Shown here in pieces: positions 23,780-32,227 of a stretch of DNA of 46,982 nt. A program made the position numbers and the translations under genes. Under the pieces are notes generated by a model, which worked only from the letters and a program-made list of their open reading frames with translations, was not told the DNA's origin and did no database searches. Origin of the DNA: Chloroflexota bacterium (lineage in GTDB: Bacteria; Chloroflexota; Anaerolineae; Anaerolineales; Villigracilaceae); assembly GCA_016223135.1 (NCBI GenBank), contig JACRPQ010000018.1:1-46982 (forward strand), read 5' to 3'. How positions within the stretch are numbered: the first letter of the stretch is position 1; each line of letters begins with the position of its first letter.

Positions 23780-23812
23780 ACCTCCCCCAAATCCATTGGA
23801 CTTGGGGGAGGT
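23780..23812. repeat. 11-bp inverted repeat after glnA
   Basis: ACCTCCCCCAA at 23780-23790 and its complement at 23802-23812, 11 bp apart, just beyond the glnA stop. There is no T tract on either strand. It may be a REP-like element that helps end the glnA transcript. The rest of 23652-23825 shows nothing recognisable. Confidence 0.5.
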
Positions 23813-23825
23813 CAAGTAGTAGGGG

Positions 23826-25163
23826 CTACGCCGTCTCCAAATACCTCTCGATTTCATAATCCGTGACGCGGGTGCGGTATTCGTCCCACTCCTCTGTCTT
23901 CGCGCGGACAAAGGCTTCGTACGCCACAGGACCCAGCGCATCCACCAGGACTTTATCCTTGCTCAATTCGACTAACGCCTCGCCGAGCGAGCCGGGCAGT
24001 TCGCCCACGCCCAACTTCTTGCGCTCCTTTGCATCGAGGTGATACAAGTTGACGTTGTTGAGCGGCTTGGGCGGCGTCAACTGATTGTCAATGCCGTCCA
24101 GCGCGGCGGCGAGCATACCTGCAAACGCCAGGTAAGGGTTCGAGGACGGGTCGGGGAAGCGCAGTTCGGCGCGCATGGACTTGTTGCGCCCCTTTGTGTA
24201 GCGCGGGATGCGGATCAACGCCGAGCGGTTCTGCTGCGCCCAGCCAATGTACACCGGCGCTTCGTAGCCCGGCACCAGCCGCTTGTACGAATTGGCTGTC
24301 GGCGCGACGAGCGCGGCGAGTCCGCGGGCATGTTTCAGCTGCCCCGCAATGAACGAGTAAGCGATGGGCGAGAGATGGTATTCATCATCCTGGTCAAAGA
24401 ACAGGTTGTTGCCGCTGGCGTCGAAGAGACTCTGATGACAGTGCATCCCCGAACCGTTGATTCCAAAGACCGGTTTGGGCATGAACGAAGCGGTCAACCC
24501 GTGCAGGGCGGCAATCGCCTTGACGGTGTACTTCAGGGTCAGCACATTATCCGCTGCCCGCACCGCATCCGCAAAGCGGAAGTCAATCTCGTGCTGTCCC
24601 AGCGCCACTTCATGATGACCGACCTCCACTTCGAGTCCCATCGTGCGCAGCGCATCCATCAACTCCGTGCGGACGCGCACCGCCTCATCCGCCGCCGAAA
24701 AATCGAAATAACCGCCTACATCGTGCGGGACGGGATGCACACCATGACCGTTCGTGCCTTTGAACAGGAAAAACTCCGGTTCGGGACCGATGTTATACGT
24801 CCAGCCGCGCTCGGCAATTTTGGCAATCATGCGTTTTAGCACGCCGCGCGGGTCTCCCTCGAAAGGCTTGCCGTCGGGAGTTTGAATATCGCAGAAGATG
24901 CGGGCGCGGCGGCGCTCGGGCAGACTCCACGGAAGCACCGCGTAGGTATCGGGGTCGAGCAGCAGCCGCATGTCCGATTCCTGGATGCGGGCGAAGCCTT
25001 CCACCGACGAGCCATCGAACCACACGCCGTCTTCCAGCGCCCCTTCCAGCCCGCTGACGGGCATATCCACGCTCTTCACCGCTCCCATCACATCCGTGAA
25101 CTGCAAAGCGACGAACTTGACATTATCTTCCTTCACACGTTTGAGTATATCTTTGGCGTCCAT
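23826..25163 (-). CDS. glnA: Glutamine synthetase, type I
   Basis: A 445-residue glutamine synthetase joining ammonia and glutamate with ATP. It shows GVWFDGSSVEGFARIQESDM (metal/ATP site), the NGSGMHCHQSLF block, LVPGYEAPVYIGWAQQNRS and PDPSSNPYLAFAG. Length and the N-terminal KFVALQFTDVMGAVKSVD match the GSI-alpha (Bacillus-like) class, which lacks the GSI-beta insertion; regulation by adenylylation is therefore not expected. It is a single-gene unit; no GlnR or P-II gene is next to it. Confidence 0.95.
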   Translation of the reverse strand: MDAKDILKRVKEDNVKFVALQFTDVMGAVKSVDMPVSGLEGALEDGVWFDGSSVEGFARIQESDMRLLLDPDTYAVLPWSLPERRRARIFCDIQTPDGKPFEGDPRGVLKRMIAKIAERGWTYNIGPEPEFFLFKGTNGHGVHPVPHDVGGYFDFSAADEAVRVRTELMDALRTMGLEVEVGHHEVALGQHEIDFRFADAVRAADNVLTLKYTVKAIAALHGLTASFMPKPVFGINGSGMHCHQSLFDASGNNLFFDQDDEYHLSPIAYSFIAGQLKHARGLAALVAPTANSYKRLVPGYEAPVYIGWAQQNRSALIRIPRYTKGRNKSMRAELRFPDPSSNPYLAFAGMLAAALDGIDNQLTPPKPLNNVNLYHLDAKERKKLGVGELPGSLGEALVELSKDKVLVDALGPVAYEAFVRAKTEEWDEYRTRVTDYEIERYLETA

Positions 25164-25197
25164 TGTTTCTCTCCTTTTTATGATTTCATGATTTGTG

Positions 25198-25215
25198 GGG
25201 ACGTTCGAGAACGTC
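25198..25215. repeat. Short palindrome GGACGTTCGAGAACGTCC
   Basis: A perfect 18-bp palindrome between glnA and the EamA gene. Related palindromes occur at 34277-34294, 43481-43500 and 43500-43515, so this is a dispersed family. Confidence 0.6.
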
Positions 25216-25238
25216 CACTACGCAAAAATATGGGTGAG

Positions 25239-26171
25239 TTACTCGATTTCCAGTGGTACAACTTCTTTCGCCTCCTTCCTGACCGACACCTGCCGCGCCC
25301 AATTGATCAGAATCACCGCCCCTACAATGATTGCCGCCGCCAGCCCGATGCGCGCGTTCAACTCTTCGCCTGCCAGCAGCCATCCTAAAAAGACCGCCAC
25401 CAGCGGATTGACATACGCATACGTGGATACCAGCGAAATGGGCGCGTTTTGCAGCAGCCAGCCATACGCCACAAACCCCACCAGCGACCCGAACGTGATG
25501 AGATAGACCAACCCCCACCATGAACGCATCGAGACCTCCCCGAAGTTGAATCCACGCAACTCGCCCGTCAACACGCTGACGAGGAACAACGCCGCCGCCC
25601 CCGCCAGCATCTGCATCCCCATGGACATCAGCGTGGATTTGGGCATATCCGCATTTTTGGAATAAATCGAACCCAACGACCAAAGGACTGGCGCGATGAG
25701 CAGCATGACCGCGCCGAACGGGTCAATGCTCTGCTGTGACCCTGTAATTTCAGCGGGACCAATCAGCAGGAACACGCCGCCAAAACCCACCACCAGTCCC
25801 ACAATGGAAAGCCAGGTCGGTTTCGCTCCGCCCGCCCGGAACGTCTCGAACAAGGTCAGCCAGAACGGCGAGGTGGCAATCACCAGCGCCGCAACGCCCG
25901 AGGGGACGGTCTTTTCCGCCAGCGAAACCAGCCCGTTTCCTCCCAGTAGCAGGAAAGTGCCGACGATGGCGGCGGCTTTCCAGTTGCTCTTGGTAGGCAC
26001 GGCATCACCCGCCGCCCGCCTCCAGGCGTACAAAATGATGCCCGAAGCAAGAAACCGCATGGAGGCGTGCAGAAATGGCGGAATGGTTTCCACCGCGAAT
26101 CGAATCGCCAGGTAGGTCGAACCCCAGACGATGTACAAAGCCAATAGCGCAACCCACAGTTTTGTTTTCAT
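25239..26171 (-). CDS. EamA/DMT-family exporter
   Basis: A 310-residue drug/metabolite transporter with ten predicted helices in two EamA repeats (about 5-140 and 150-295). WGSTYLAIRFAVETIPPF at the start and the second-repeat segment PLVAVFLGWLLAGEEL are characteristic. YedA-like relatives export amino acids or metabolites; the substrate here is unknown. It is a single gene on the minus strand upstream of glnA. Confidence 0.9.
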   Translation of the reverse strand: MKTKLWVALLALYIVWGSTYLAIRFAVETIPPFLHASMRFLASGIILYAWRRAAGDAVPTKSNWKAAAIVGTFLLLGGNGLVSLAEKTVPSGVAALVIATSPFWLTLFETFRAGGAKPTWLSIVGLVVGFGGVFLLIGPAEITGSQQSIDPFGAVMLLIAPVLWSLGSIYSKNADMPKSTLMSMGMQMLAGAAALFLVSVLTGELRGFNFGEVSMRSWWGLVYLITFGSLVGFVAYGWLLQNAPISLVSTYAYVNPLVAVFLGWLLAGEELNARIGLAAAIIVGAVILINWARQVSVRKEAKEVVPLEIE

Positions 26172-26200
26172 AGTTCTCCAATTTATCTACTCAACCTGAA

Positions 26201-26287
26201 TTCGGGATAAGGCTTTTGAATCGTCCCGAAGGCTTTTGACGCAGCGGGTTCGAGAGCAGAATCAGCCTTCGGGACGCTTATCCCGAA
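26201..26287. repeat. Long interrupted inverted repeat
   Basis: The left arm TTCGGGATAAG (26201-26211) plus CGTCCCGAAGGCT (26222-26234) pairs with AGCCTTCGGGACG (26264-26276) plus CTTATCCCGAA (26277-26287). That gives 24 bp of pairing with a 10-nt bulge and a 29-nt loop. It lies between the EamA and AraC/MGMT genes. A common GAGCCTGTCGAAGGG-type repeat is at 26325-26346. Confidence 0.7.
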
Positions 26288-26363
26288 CTGACGTTACTCA
26301 CCTTATGCAGTGGCGCAAGATTCTTGCCCTGAGCCTGTCGAAGGGCATCTCGCGTTCAGTGTT

Positions 26364-27236
26364 TTACGCAAAAACGACATCGTTCCTCGCTGCAAGATAT
26401 TCTCTCGCCAGCAATGCCTTCTTTCTCGCCGTTCCATAACGATAGTTTCCGAACTCGCCAACCTTGCGGATGACCCGATGACAGGGAATGAGCACCGCTA
26501 TGGGGTTTCGCCCCACTGCCGAACCGACAGCGCGGACGGCGCCCGGCATCCCAATTTGCGCGGCGAGGTCTGCATACGTGGTCACCGTGTCAGGCGGGAT
26601 CTTCAGCAGCGCCTCCCAAACTTTCAATTGAAAGTTCGTTCCGCGCAAATACACCTTGAGCGGTTCTCCCCGCCGCACCCCATACTGCAAATCGAAGATG
26701 GGACGGATGAGCGGAGCGGTAGCCTTGTAATCCTCCATCACATCCGCCTGCTGCCATTCGGCGAGGAGATGGTCAATCGCTGCGCCTTCGCTGGTCTGGA
26801 TAAAACTGAGGTGACAGATGCCCCTTTCGGTGGCGGCGATTAGACATTTGCCGAAGGGCGTGGGATGGATGCCGTAACGGATGGTCACGCCTGCGCCGCG
26901 CGATTTGTACTCGCCCGGTGAAACGGCTTCAGCGGTGACGAAAAGTTCGTGCAGGCGTCCCAGACTCGAAAGTCCGAGTTGATGCGTGGCGGTCAGCAGG
27001 TTCTCCGAACGGTCGAGCAGTTCCTTTGCGCTTTCTTTCGTCAGAAACTGCAAAAAACGTTTCGGGCTTACGCCTGCCCAGCGGGTGAAAATCCGCTGAA
27101 AATGCGACTCGCTCAAGCCGAGGTTTGCCGCCAGCGCTTCGATGCGGGGCTGTTCTTTGAAGTGATTTTCAAGGTATAGGATTGCCTGCTCGATGCGCAG
27201 GTAATCCTCGGCAAGTTGTTTGTATTCTGTGTTCAT
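26364..27236 (-). CDS. AraC-type HTH fused to O6-methylguanine-DNA methyltransferase
   Basis: A 290-residue Ada-like protein without the N-terminal phosphotriester-repair zinc domain. Residues ~10-95 are an AraC helix-turn-helix (LAANLGLSESHFQRIFTRWAGVSPKRF). Residues ~120-285 are the alkyl-guanine methyltransferase with IPCHRVI, the active-site Cys being the acceptor of O6-methyl groups, followed by GNYRYGTARKKALLARE. The start at 27236 is fixed by AAAGGAGATGCT. It likely repairs alkylated DNA and may sense damage for its own expression, although the usual methyl sensor Cys at the N-terminus is absent. Confidence 0.92.
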   Translation of the reverse strand: MNTEYKQLAEDYLRIEQAILYLENHFKEQPRIEALAANLGLSESHFQRIFTRWAGVSPKRFLQFLTKESAKELLDRSENLLTATHQLGLSSLGRLHELFVTAEAVSPGEYKSRGAGVTIRYGIHPTPFGKCLIAATERGICHLSFIQTSEGAAIDHLLAEWQQADVMEDYKATAPLIRPIFDLQYGVRRGEPLKVYLRGTNFQLKVWEALLKIPPDTVTTYADLAAQIGMPGAVRAVGSAVGRNPIAVLIPCHRVIRKVGEFGNYRYGTARKKALLAREYLAARNDVVFA

Positions 27237-27331
27237 AGCATCTCCTTTCGATGCCATTCTATAAAGGACGCTCATTTCCGGCGACCCGTTTTCCATCATC
27301 TTTCTCTTTCCAGGGCGTAAGCACAGGTAAC

Positions 27332-27358
27332 AAAAAAAGGCATGCGCGGGCATGCCTT
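27332..27358 (-). terminator. Intrinsic terminator of the ncRNA candidate
   Basis: On the minus strand AAGGCATGC-CCGC-GCATGCCTT runs into seven T in all. No protein gene lies upstream on that strand for 1.4 kb, so its transcript must come from the gene-free region. Confidence 0.85.
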
Positions 27359-27725
27359 AATAACAGCGAGTGCTATTAAATAAAACAGCCCTTCCAACCT
27401 ACGCCCGGGCAATGCGCCCGGTTCACTGCGCTCTCTTGTCCCGAATGTTGCCATTCGGTTTTCGATGCGGGCAACAGCGTTTTTTTAAACCTGCTGCTCC
27501 TTGCGCTTTTTCGGAAGGGAGAAAGGAGTTCGTGACAAACTCCAGAGGCATCCGCTGATCTATCCGATTTTCCCTCACTCCAACCCTCCCCAAAGGGAGA
27601 GGGAGAAGTTCGGTTAGCGTCCCGTTCGCACGGGAGAACCTCCACCTCGTAGTCTCATGCGTAGCGGGCATTCTCAAATGCCCATGAGACCCAGCCGCTA
27701 TCTCTCCGATATTCAGTTGTTAACG
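27332..27725 (-). ncRNA. Unidentified structured RNA, about 400 nt
   Basis: A consensus promoter (27732-27761) reads leftward into a gene-free region that ends in an intrinsic terminator (27332-27358). Near the 5' end 27652-27659 pairs with 27683-27690 (8 bp) and 27662-27667 with 27695-27700 (6 bp). These pairs interleave, so a pseudoknot is possible, and a hairpin at 27666-27682 competes for two bases. Further hairpins are seen at 27610-27640 (GGTT/AACC plus CCCGT/ACGGG), around 27525-27545 (GGAGTT/AACTCC), 27440-27455 and 27405-27425 (CCGGGC/GCCCGG). I looked for RNase P, tmRNA and SRP signatures and found none. A REP-like element is embedded at 27571-27612. Frames here show no plausible protein. 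Confidence 0.45.
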
Positions 27726-27731
27726 GGGGCG

Positions 27732-27761
27732 ATTGTATACGCGCGGGCGGGCTTTTGTCAA
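27732..27761 (-). promoter_or_regulatory. Consensus promoter for the ncRNA candidate
   Basis: On the minus strand TTGACA (27761-27756) is followed by TATACAAT (27739-27732), with 16 bp to TATACA or 18 bp to TACAAT. This is among the best promoter matches in the window, and it points away from the amine oxidase gene. Confidence 0.75.
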
Positions 27762-27832
27762 GCGGCAAATTGGGGATTGTTTTTCCGTTCGATATTGGAT
27801 AGCATAAGTCAAATTTATTTGCGGAGGCAGGC

Positions 27833-29266
27833 ATGAACCCTGAACGTTCCATCCCCGAGTACATTGAGGTTGTCGAACGCGGAATTGCCGCGAAATTTGG
27901 AACGAAGCGACCCAAAAAAGTGATCATTGTGGGCGCGGGTCTGGCGGGACTTTCAGCCGGGTACGAACTCAAACGGGCTGGTCATACCCCGGTCATTTTG
28001 GAGGCGCAGCAGCGCGTTGGCGGACGCGTGTACACCCTGCGGGAGCCATTCAGCGAGGGGCAGTATGCTGAAGTCGGCGCCATGCGCATTCCCCGCGCTC
28101 ATTCCCTGACGATGGCATATATCGAAAAATTTGGGCTGAAGACCAACGACTTCACCATGGACAACCCGAATGCCTATTACTATATCGGCGGCAGGAAAAT
28201 GCGCGCCTCCGAAGCGCACGCGGACCCGTCCATCATGGGATTCGATGTTTCCCATAACGAAGTGGGCAAGACCTCCAGCCAGATGTATATGGAGGCGCTC
28301 AAACCTCTGCTCGACCTGCTTGAACGAGAGGGCGATGCCGCCTGGGACCAGATTGTCGCCAAGTACGATGGATACTCCACGCGCGAGTTTCTGGAACTGA
28401 ACGGCTGGTCGGAGGGCATGATCGAAATGTTCGGCTTGCTCGCAAATCAGGAATCTGTGATGAATTCCTCGTTTTTGGAATTGTTCCGTGAAGACGCAGG
28501 CAACTATTACACCAACATGATTGAAATCCAGGGCGGAACCGACCGTCTGCCGTATGCCTTTTTCCCCGCCCTCAAGGACAACATCCGCTTTGGCGCGAAG
28601 ATGATTGCCATAGACCAGTCGCCGCAAGATGTGACCATTCATTATCAAACCCCTGCCGGACGTTTCTCCGAAAGCGGCGATTATGCCATCCTCACTGTGC
28701 CTTTCCCCGTACTGCGTCATGTGGAAGTTTTGAAGCCGTTTTCGCGCGCCAAGAATCGCGCCATCCGCCAATTGCATTACGACGCTTCAGCGAAAATCCT
28801 GTTTCAGTGCAAGCGCCGCTTCTGGGAGGAGGACGATGGCATCTTCGGCGGCGGCACCATCACCGACCTGCCCATTCGCAACCTGTATTATCCTGACCAT
28901 GGGCGGGAGACCGGACGCGGCGTCATCCTTGCCAGTTACACTTGGTCCGAAGACGCCCAGCGCTGGGGTTCGCTCAAGCCCGATGACCGCATCGTTCAGG
29001 CGCTGGAAGATGTGGCGGAGATTCATCCGCAAGTTCTGAAAGAGTTCGAGGTGGGCGCATCCTGGATGTGGCACGATGACGAATTTGCCGGAGGCGCGTT
29101 TGCCCTCTTCGACCCCGGTCAACAAACCCTGCTGCACGATGACATTGTCGCCCCGGAAGGACGCATCCATTTTGCAGGCGAACATGCCTCCCTCTATCAT
29201 GCCTGGATACAAGGCGCATTTGAATCCGGTTTACGCGCCGCCATTGCAGTTCACCAATCGCCATAA
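27833..29266 (+). CDS. FAD-dependent amine oxidase
   Basis: A 477-residue flavoprotein of the monoamine oxidase / L-amino-acid oxidase family, oxidising amines to imines with hydrogen peroxide release. It carries the FAD dinucleotide fold IIVGAGLAGLSAGYEL with ILEAQQRVGGRV (about residues 32-68), the substrate-access segment EVGAMRIPRAHSL, and the C-terminal flavin motif IHFAGEHASLYHAWIQGAFESG. No signal peptide. Length is normal. GGAGG precedes the ATG by 7 bp. It is a lone gene; the substrate is open, L-amino acids being the likelier choice from the MRIP segment. Confidence 0.9.
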   Translation: MNPERSIPEYIEVVERGIAAKFGTKRPKKVIIVGAGLAGLSAGYELKRAGHTPVILEAQQRVGGRVYTLREPFSEGQYAEVGAMRIPRAHSLTMAYIEKFGLKTNDFTMDNPNAYYYIGGRKMRASEAHADPSIMGFDVSHNEVGKTSSQMYMEALKPLLDLLEREGDAAWDQIVAKYDGYSTREFLELNGWSEGMIEMFGLLANQESVMNSSFLELFREDAGNYYTNMIEIQGGTDRLPYAFFPALKDNIRFGAKMIAIDQSPQDVTIHYQTPAGRFSESGDYAILTVPFPVLRHVEVLKPFSRAKNRAIRQLHYDASAKILFQCKRRFWEEDDGIFGGGTITDLPIRNLYYPDHGRETGRGVILASYTWSEDAQRWGSLKPDDRIVQALEDVAEIHPQVLKEFEVGASWMWHDDEFAGGAFALFDPGQQTLLHDDIVAPEGRIHFAGEHASLYHAWIQGAFESGLRAAIAVHQSP

Positions 29267-29275
29267 AATAACAAA

Positions 29276-29302
29276 GACCCTGCAGGGGAAACCTTCAGGG
29301 TC
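29276..29302 (+). terminator. Hairpin after the amine oxidase gene
   Basis: AGACCCTG and CAGGGTCT form an 8-bp stem shortly after the stop codon, followed by GATAAATCATT and no T run. It is either a weak terminator or a stabilising 3' hairpin. Confidence 0.4.
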
Positions 29303-29310
29303 TGATAAAT

Positions 29311-29490
29311 CATTGCCCCGCAAGTGCCGTGTGTTGCGGAGTTTTGAACCTGCTTTCGCAGGTGGGTCCCGACCCGGAAACGCCGCCTTGGCTCAGGCCT
29401 ATCGCGTTATTTCTCAGGAGTTTGAGACCCTAAAAGTGAGTGTTGGCTCAAAACGGTGAGTGCAACATCACGCACACCGCAGGGACACAA
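29311..29490 (+). ncRNA. ssrS: Probable 6S RNA
   Basis: About 180 nt without an ORF, matching the 6S design. A 5' strand AAGTGCCGTGTG pairs with 3' CACACCGCAGGG as the closing stem (TGC/GCA and GTGTG/CACAC around one C-C mismatch). GTTTTGAACC comes next, then an ACCTGC-TTTC-GCAGGT hairpin and GGGTCCCGACCC, then a purine-rich return strand. The GTG...GAACC...GGG order is that of known 6S RNAs, which bind housekeeping RNA polymerase in stationary phase. A covariance-model search was not possible, so the ends are approximate. Confidence 0.6.
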
Positions 29491-29618
29491 GTTTTATACC
29501 ATAATCAATCGTGCAAGGGTAGGGAAACCTTAATTACGGATTTACCGGCGGTTTGCCTTTCCCTTCGTTTTATGCTACTCTTATTGCAAAATGATTCCAT
29601 TTCCTCAAAGGAGAAATC

Positions 29619-30632
29619 ATGGCTACCGTACCTGGCATAGATGTTTCATATTGGAATGCAGGCATTGACTGGCCCAAAGTGCGCGCCACAGGTCAGCGCT
29701 TTGTATTTGCCAAAGCAACCGAAGGCGTTTCTTATGCAGACCCCACCTTCCCCGCAAACTGGTCAGGCGCCAAAGCGGCTGGACTCTTGCGAGGAGCATA
29801 TCATTTCTTCCGCGCCAACGTGGACGGAAAGAAACAGGCGAAGAAATTCATTGATTACGTCAAATCCACAAAAGATAACGGCGAACTGCCGCCCGTCCTC
29901 GACCTGGAAACCCACGACGGACAGACCAACGCCCGCATCATTTCACGCGCCAAAGACTGGCTCGACGAAGTGGAAGCCACCTTCGGCAAAAAGCCCATCA
30001 TCTACTCGGCGCAATACTTTTTGCAAGACCACTTCTCCGAAGCCGGCGGCGGACCTCCCGCGTGGGCAAAGGACTATCCCCTCTGGCTGGCGCAATATCC
30101 GAACACATACACGGAAGGGCAACAGCCTTACCTGCCGCGCGGCTGGTTCAAATGGACGTTTTGGCAATACAGCCAAAAAGGCAGGCTCAACGGCATCAAC
30201 GACAAGGTGGACTTGAACGTCTTCAACGGCACGCTCGAAGAGCTTTATAAATTTGCGGGAGCGCAGATTGTCACCGAACCCGCCGACCAGGAAAAGACCC
30301 ACACCGTCAAGGCAGGCGACACCTTTGAGAGCATTGCCAACAAGTACGGCGTGACCGTCCGCGAACTGGTCAGCGCCAATCTCCAACTGCTCAAACCCGG
30401 CGAGACGTTGAAAATCCCTGTCGCGGTGGCGATACCGTCTGAAAGTGGAACAGGCTCCGGGTCCGCGGGCGGAGGCGGTACTTCTGCTCCCAAAACACAT
30501 ACTGTGAAAGCCGGCGATACCTTGTATGCGCTCGCCATCAAATATGGGACGACCGTAGCAGCAATCGCCTCAGCCAACAATCTTTCCAATCCCAACAACA
30601 TCAAGGTCGGACAGGTCCTGATTATTCCATAA
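29619..30632 (+). CDS. GH25 lysozyme with two LysM domains
   Basis: A 337-residue muramidase. Residues 1-205 are glycoside hydrolase family 25: [19 protein letters not shown], the acidic pair in PVLDLET, and [20 protein letters not shown]. Two LysM peptidoglycan-binding repeats follow (about 226-270, [19 protein letters not shown], and 292-337, [19 protein letters not shown]) separated by a Gly/Ser linker. There is no signal peptide, so release by holin, lysis or a non-classical route would be needed. AAAGGAG stands before the ATG. No phage genes adjoin it. Confidence 0.93.
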   Translation: MATVPGIDVSYWNAGIDWPKVRATGQRFVFAKATEGVSYADPTFPANWSGAKAAGLLRGAYHFFRANVDGKKQAKKFIDYVKSTKDNGELPPVLDLETHDGQTNARIISRAKDWLDEVEATFGKKPIIYSAQYFLQDHFSEAGGGPPAWAKDYPLWLAQYPNTYTEGQQPYLPRGWFKWTFWQYSQKGRLNGINDKVDLNVFNGTLEELYKFAGAQIVTEPADQEKTHTVKAGDTFESIANKYGVTVRELVSANLQLLKPGETLKIPVAVAIPSESGTGSGSAGGGGTSAPKTHTVKAGDTLYALAIKYGTTVAAIASANNLSNPNNIKVGQVLIIP

Positions 30633-30755
30633 CGATTCCGCCTCGCTTCAAACAAACTTGTCTGCTAATCTGCGCCAATCGTCGCGAATTTTGAACGAAT
30701 GAGCGCCGATTTGAAGAGTGGTAGATTAAATTCAAGTTTTGCGTAAGTCAAGATA

Positions 30756-30786
30756 AAAAGACTCTGAGCCTCAGCCCAGAGTCTTT
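30756..30786. terminator. Bidirectional intrinsic terminator
   Basis: An 11-bp stem AAAAGACTCTG/CAGAGTCTTTT with A and T runs on both sides, between the converging lysozyme and asnS genes. It can serve both strands. Confidence 0.85.
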
Positions 30787-30827
30787 TACTTGTCTACCTG
30801 TCTACTTGTCTACCTGTGTACCTCTAC
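30787..30827. repeat. Octamer tandem repeat at the asnS stop codon
   Basis: About five units of TACYTGTS on the plus strand (AGGTAGAC or AGGTACAC in asnS sense), beginning at the asnS stop codon. The same unit occurs after aspS (32177-32227) and fadD (46828-46850). Confidence 0.8.
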
Positions 30828-32164
30828 GGATACACCCGCTTGATCGTCCGCGGGAAGGGAATCGCCTCGCGGATGTGTTCGATGCCGCACAACCACGCAA
30901 CGACACGCTCCACGCCCATGCCGAAACCGGAGTGAGGCACCGAGCCGTACTTGCGCAGTTCCAAATACCACTTGAACGCCTCCTCCGGCAAACCCTCCTG
31001 GCGAATGCGCGCCAGCAGTTTGTCGTAATCGCTCATGCGCTCGGAGCCGCCGCAAATTTCGCCGTAGCCTTCGGGAGCCAGCAAATCCACCGATTTACAC
31101 ACTTCGGGGCGTCCCGGCCATGGCTCCATGTAGAAGGCTTTCACCGCGCTGGGATAACCATAGACAAACAACGGCTTATCGTGCAATTTGGTCAGTTCCA
31201 CCTCGTGCGGTGCGCCAAAGTCCATGCCCCATTCGAACTTGAGCAGTTCCTTGCGTTCGGGGTCGGTTTCTTTTTCGTAAAGTTCAATCAGATATTTTGC
31301 CGCGTCATCGTAGGACATGCGCGGGAACGGCGGGATGATGGCTTGCAGTTTGGTCACGTCGCGCTCAAGGAATTTCAATTCCGCTGCACAGTCGCGCAGA
31401 ACCGTCTGCACAATGTGGGTGATGAGCCCCTCTTCGATTTCCATCAACTGGTCGAGGTCGCAGAAGGCGATTTCGGGTTCGAGCATCCAGAACTCGGTCA
31501 GGTGGCGACGCGTTTTCGATTTCTCGGCGCGGAAAGTGGGACCAAAGCAATACACCTTGCCAAAGGCGAAGATGTTCGCCTCGTTGTAGAGCTGTCCCGT
31601 TTGGGCAAGATACGCCTTGCCTTCATCGAAGTATTCGGTCTCGAACAGGGTGGTGGTCCCTTCGGCGGCGGCGGGAGTGAGGATGGGCGTATCGAGGTTG
31701 AAGAAGCCGTGGCTGTCGAGGTACTCCCTCACCGCCGACATGACGCGCACACGCACGCGCAGGATTGCCCATTGGCTGGGAAAGCGAATCCACAGGTGAC
31801 GGTTATCGAGCGCGAAGTCCACGCCGTGATCCTTGAGCGCCATCGGGTAATCCAGCGCCGCCTCCTGCACGATTTCAATTTGCTTCACGCCGATTTCATA
31901 TCCGCCGGGGATGCCGGGCGCGCGCTTATCCTCGCGCACCGCGCCGGTGATAATCACCGAGGATTCCTGCGGCAGGCGCATCACACGGTCGAAGACCTCG
32001 GGGGCGAGATCGCCCTTGAAGGCGACGCACTGCACAAAGCCCGTACCGTCGCGCACCAACAGAAAGACCAGTTTCCCTTTGTCGGTGCGGTTATACACCC
32101 AGCCTCGCACGGTCACTTCCTGACCGACATGCTTTGCAATTTCGTCAACACGGATGATGGACAT
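30824..32164 (-). CDS. asnS: Asparaginyl-tRNA synthetase
   Basis: A 446-residue class IIb synthetase charging tRNA-Asn. An OB-fold anticodon-binding domain (VTVRGWVYNRTDKGKLVFLLVRDG) precedes the catalytic core, with motif 2 around FGPTFRAEKSKTRRHLTEFWMLEPE and motif 3 GFGMGVERVVAW. The FWMLEPE segment favours AsnRS over AspRS. SD GGAGAAGATT precedes the ATG. It lies 51 bp downstream of aspS on the same strand, with only the octamer repeat between, so the two are probably co-transcribed. Confidence 0.95.
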   Translation of the reverse strand: MSIIRVDEIAKHVGQEVTVRGWVYNRTDKGKLVFLLVRDGTGFVQCVAFKGDLAPEVFDRVMRLPQESSVIITGAVREDKRAPGIPGGYEIGVKQIEIVQEAALDYPMALKDHGVDFALDNRHLWIRFPSQWAILRVRVRVMSAVREYLDSHGFFNLDTPILTPAAAEGTTTLFETEYFDEGKAYLAQTGQLYNEANIFAFGKVYCFGPTFRAEKSKTRRHLTEFWMLEPEIAFCDLDQLMEIEEGLITHIVQTVLRDCAAELKFLERDVTKLQAIIPPFPRMSYDDAAKYLIELYEKETDPERKELLKFEWGMDFGAPHEVELTKLHDKPLFVYGYPSAVKAFYMEPWPGRPEVCKSVDLLAPEGYGEICGGSERMSDYDKLLARIRQEGLPEEAFKWYLELRKYGSVPHSGFGMGVERVVAWLCGIEHIREAIPFPRTIKRVYP

Positions 32165-32176
32165 AATCTTCTCCTC

Positions 32177-32227
32177 TACCTGTTTACCTGTTTACTTGTC
32201 TACCTGTCTACCTGTTTACCTGTCTAC
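32177..32227. repeat. Octamer tandem repeat between aspS and asnS
   Basis: About 6.5 units of TACCTGTY. It starts inside the aspS coding end: the final VDR codons and the stop codon are read from repeat units. It fills nearly all of the space to the asnS ribosome binding site. Confidence 0.85.

Noticed and set aside
27332-27725. RNase P RNA, tmRNA or SRP RNA
   Set aside because: GAGGAAAGTCC, the tRNA-like tmRNA ends and the SRP GGAA-tetraloop domain are all missing.
29619-30632. GH25 lysozyme as part of a prophage
   Set aside because: No holin, tail, integrase or other phage gene is nearby, and base composition matches the host.
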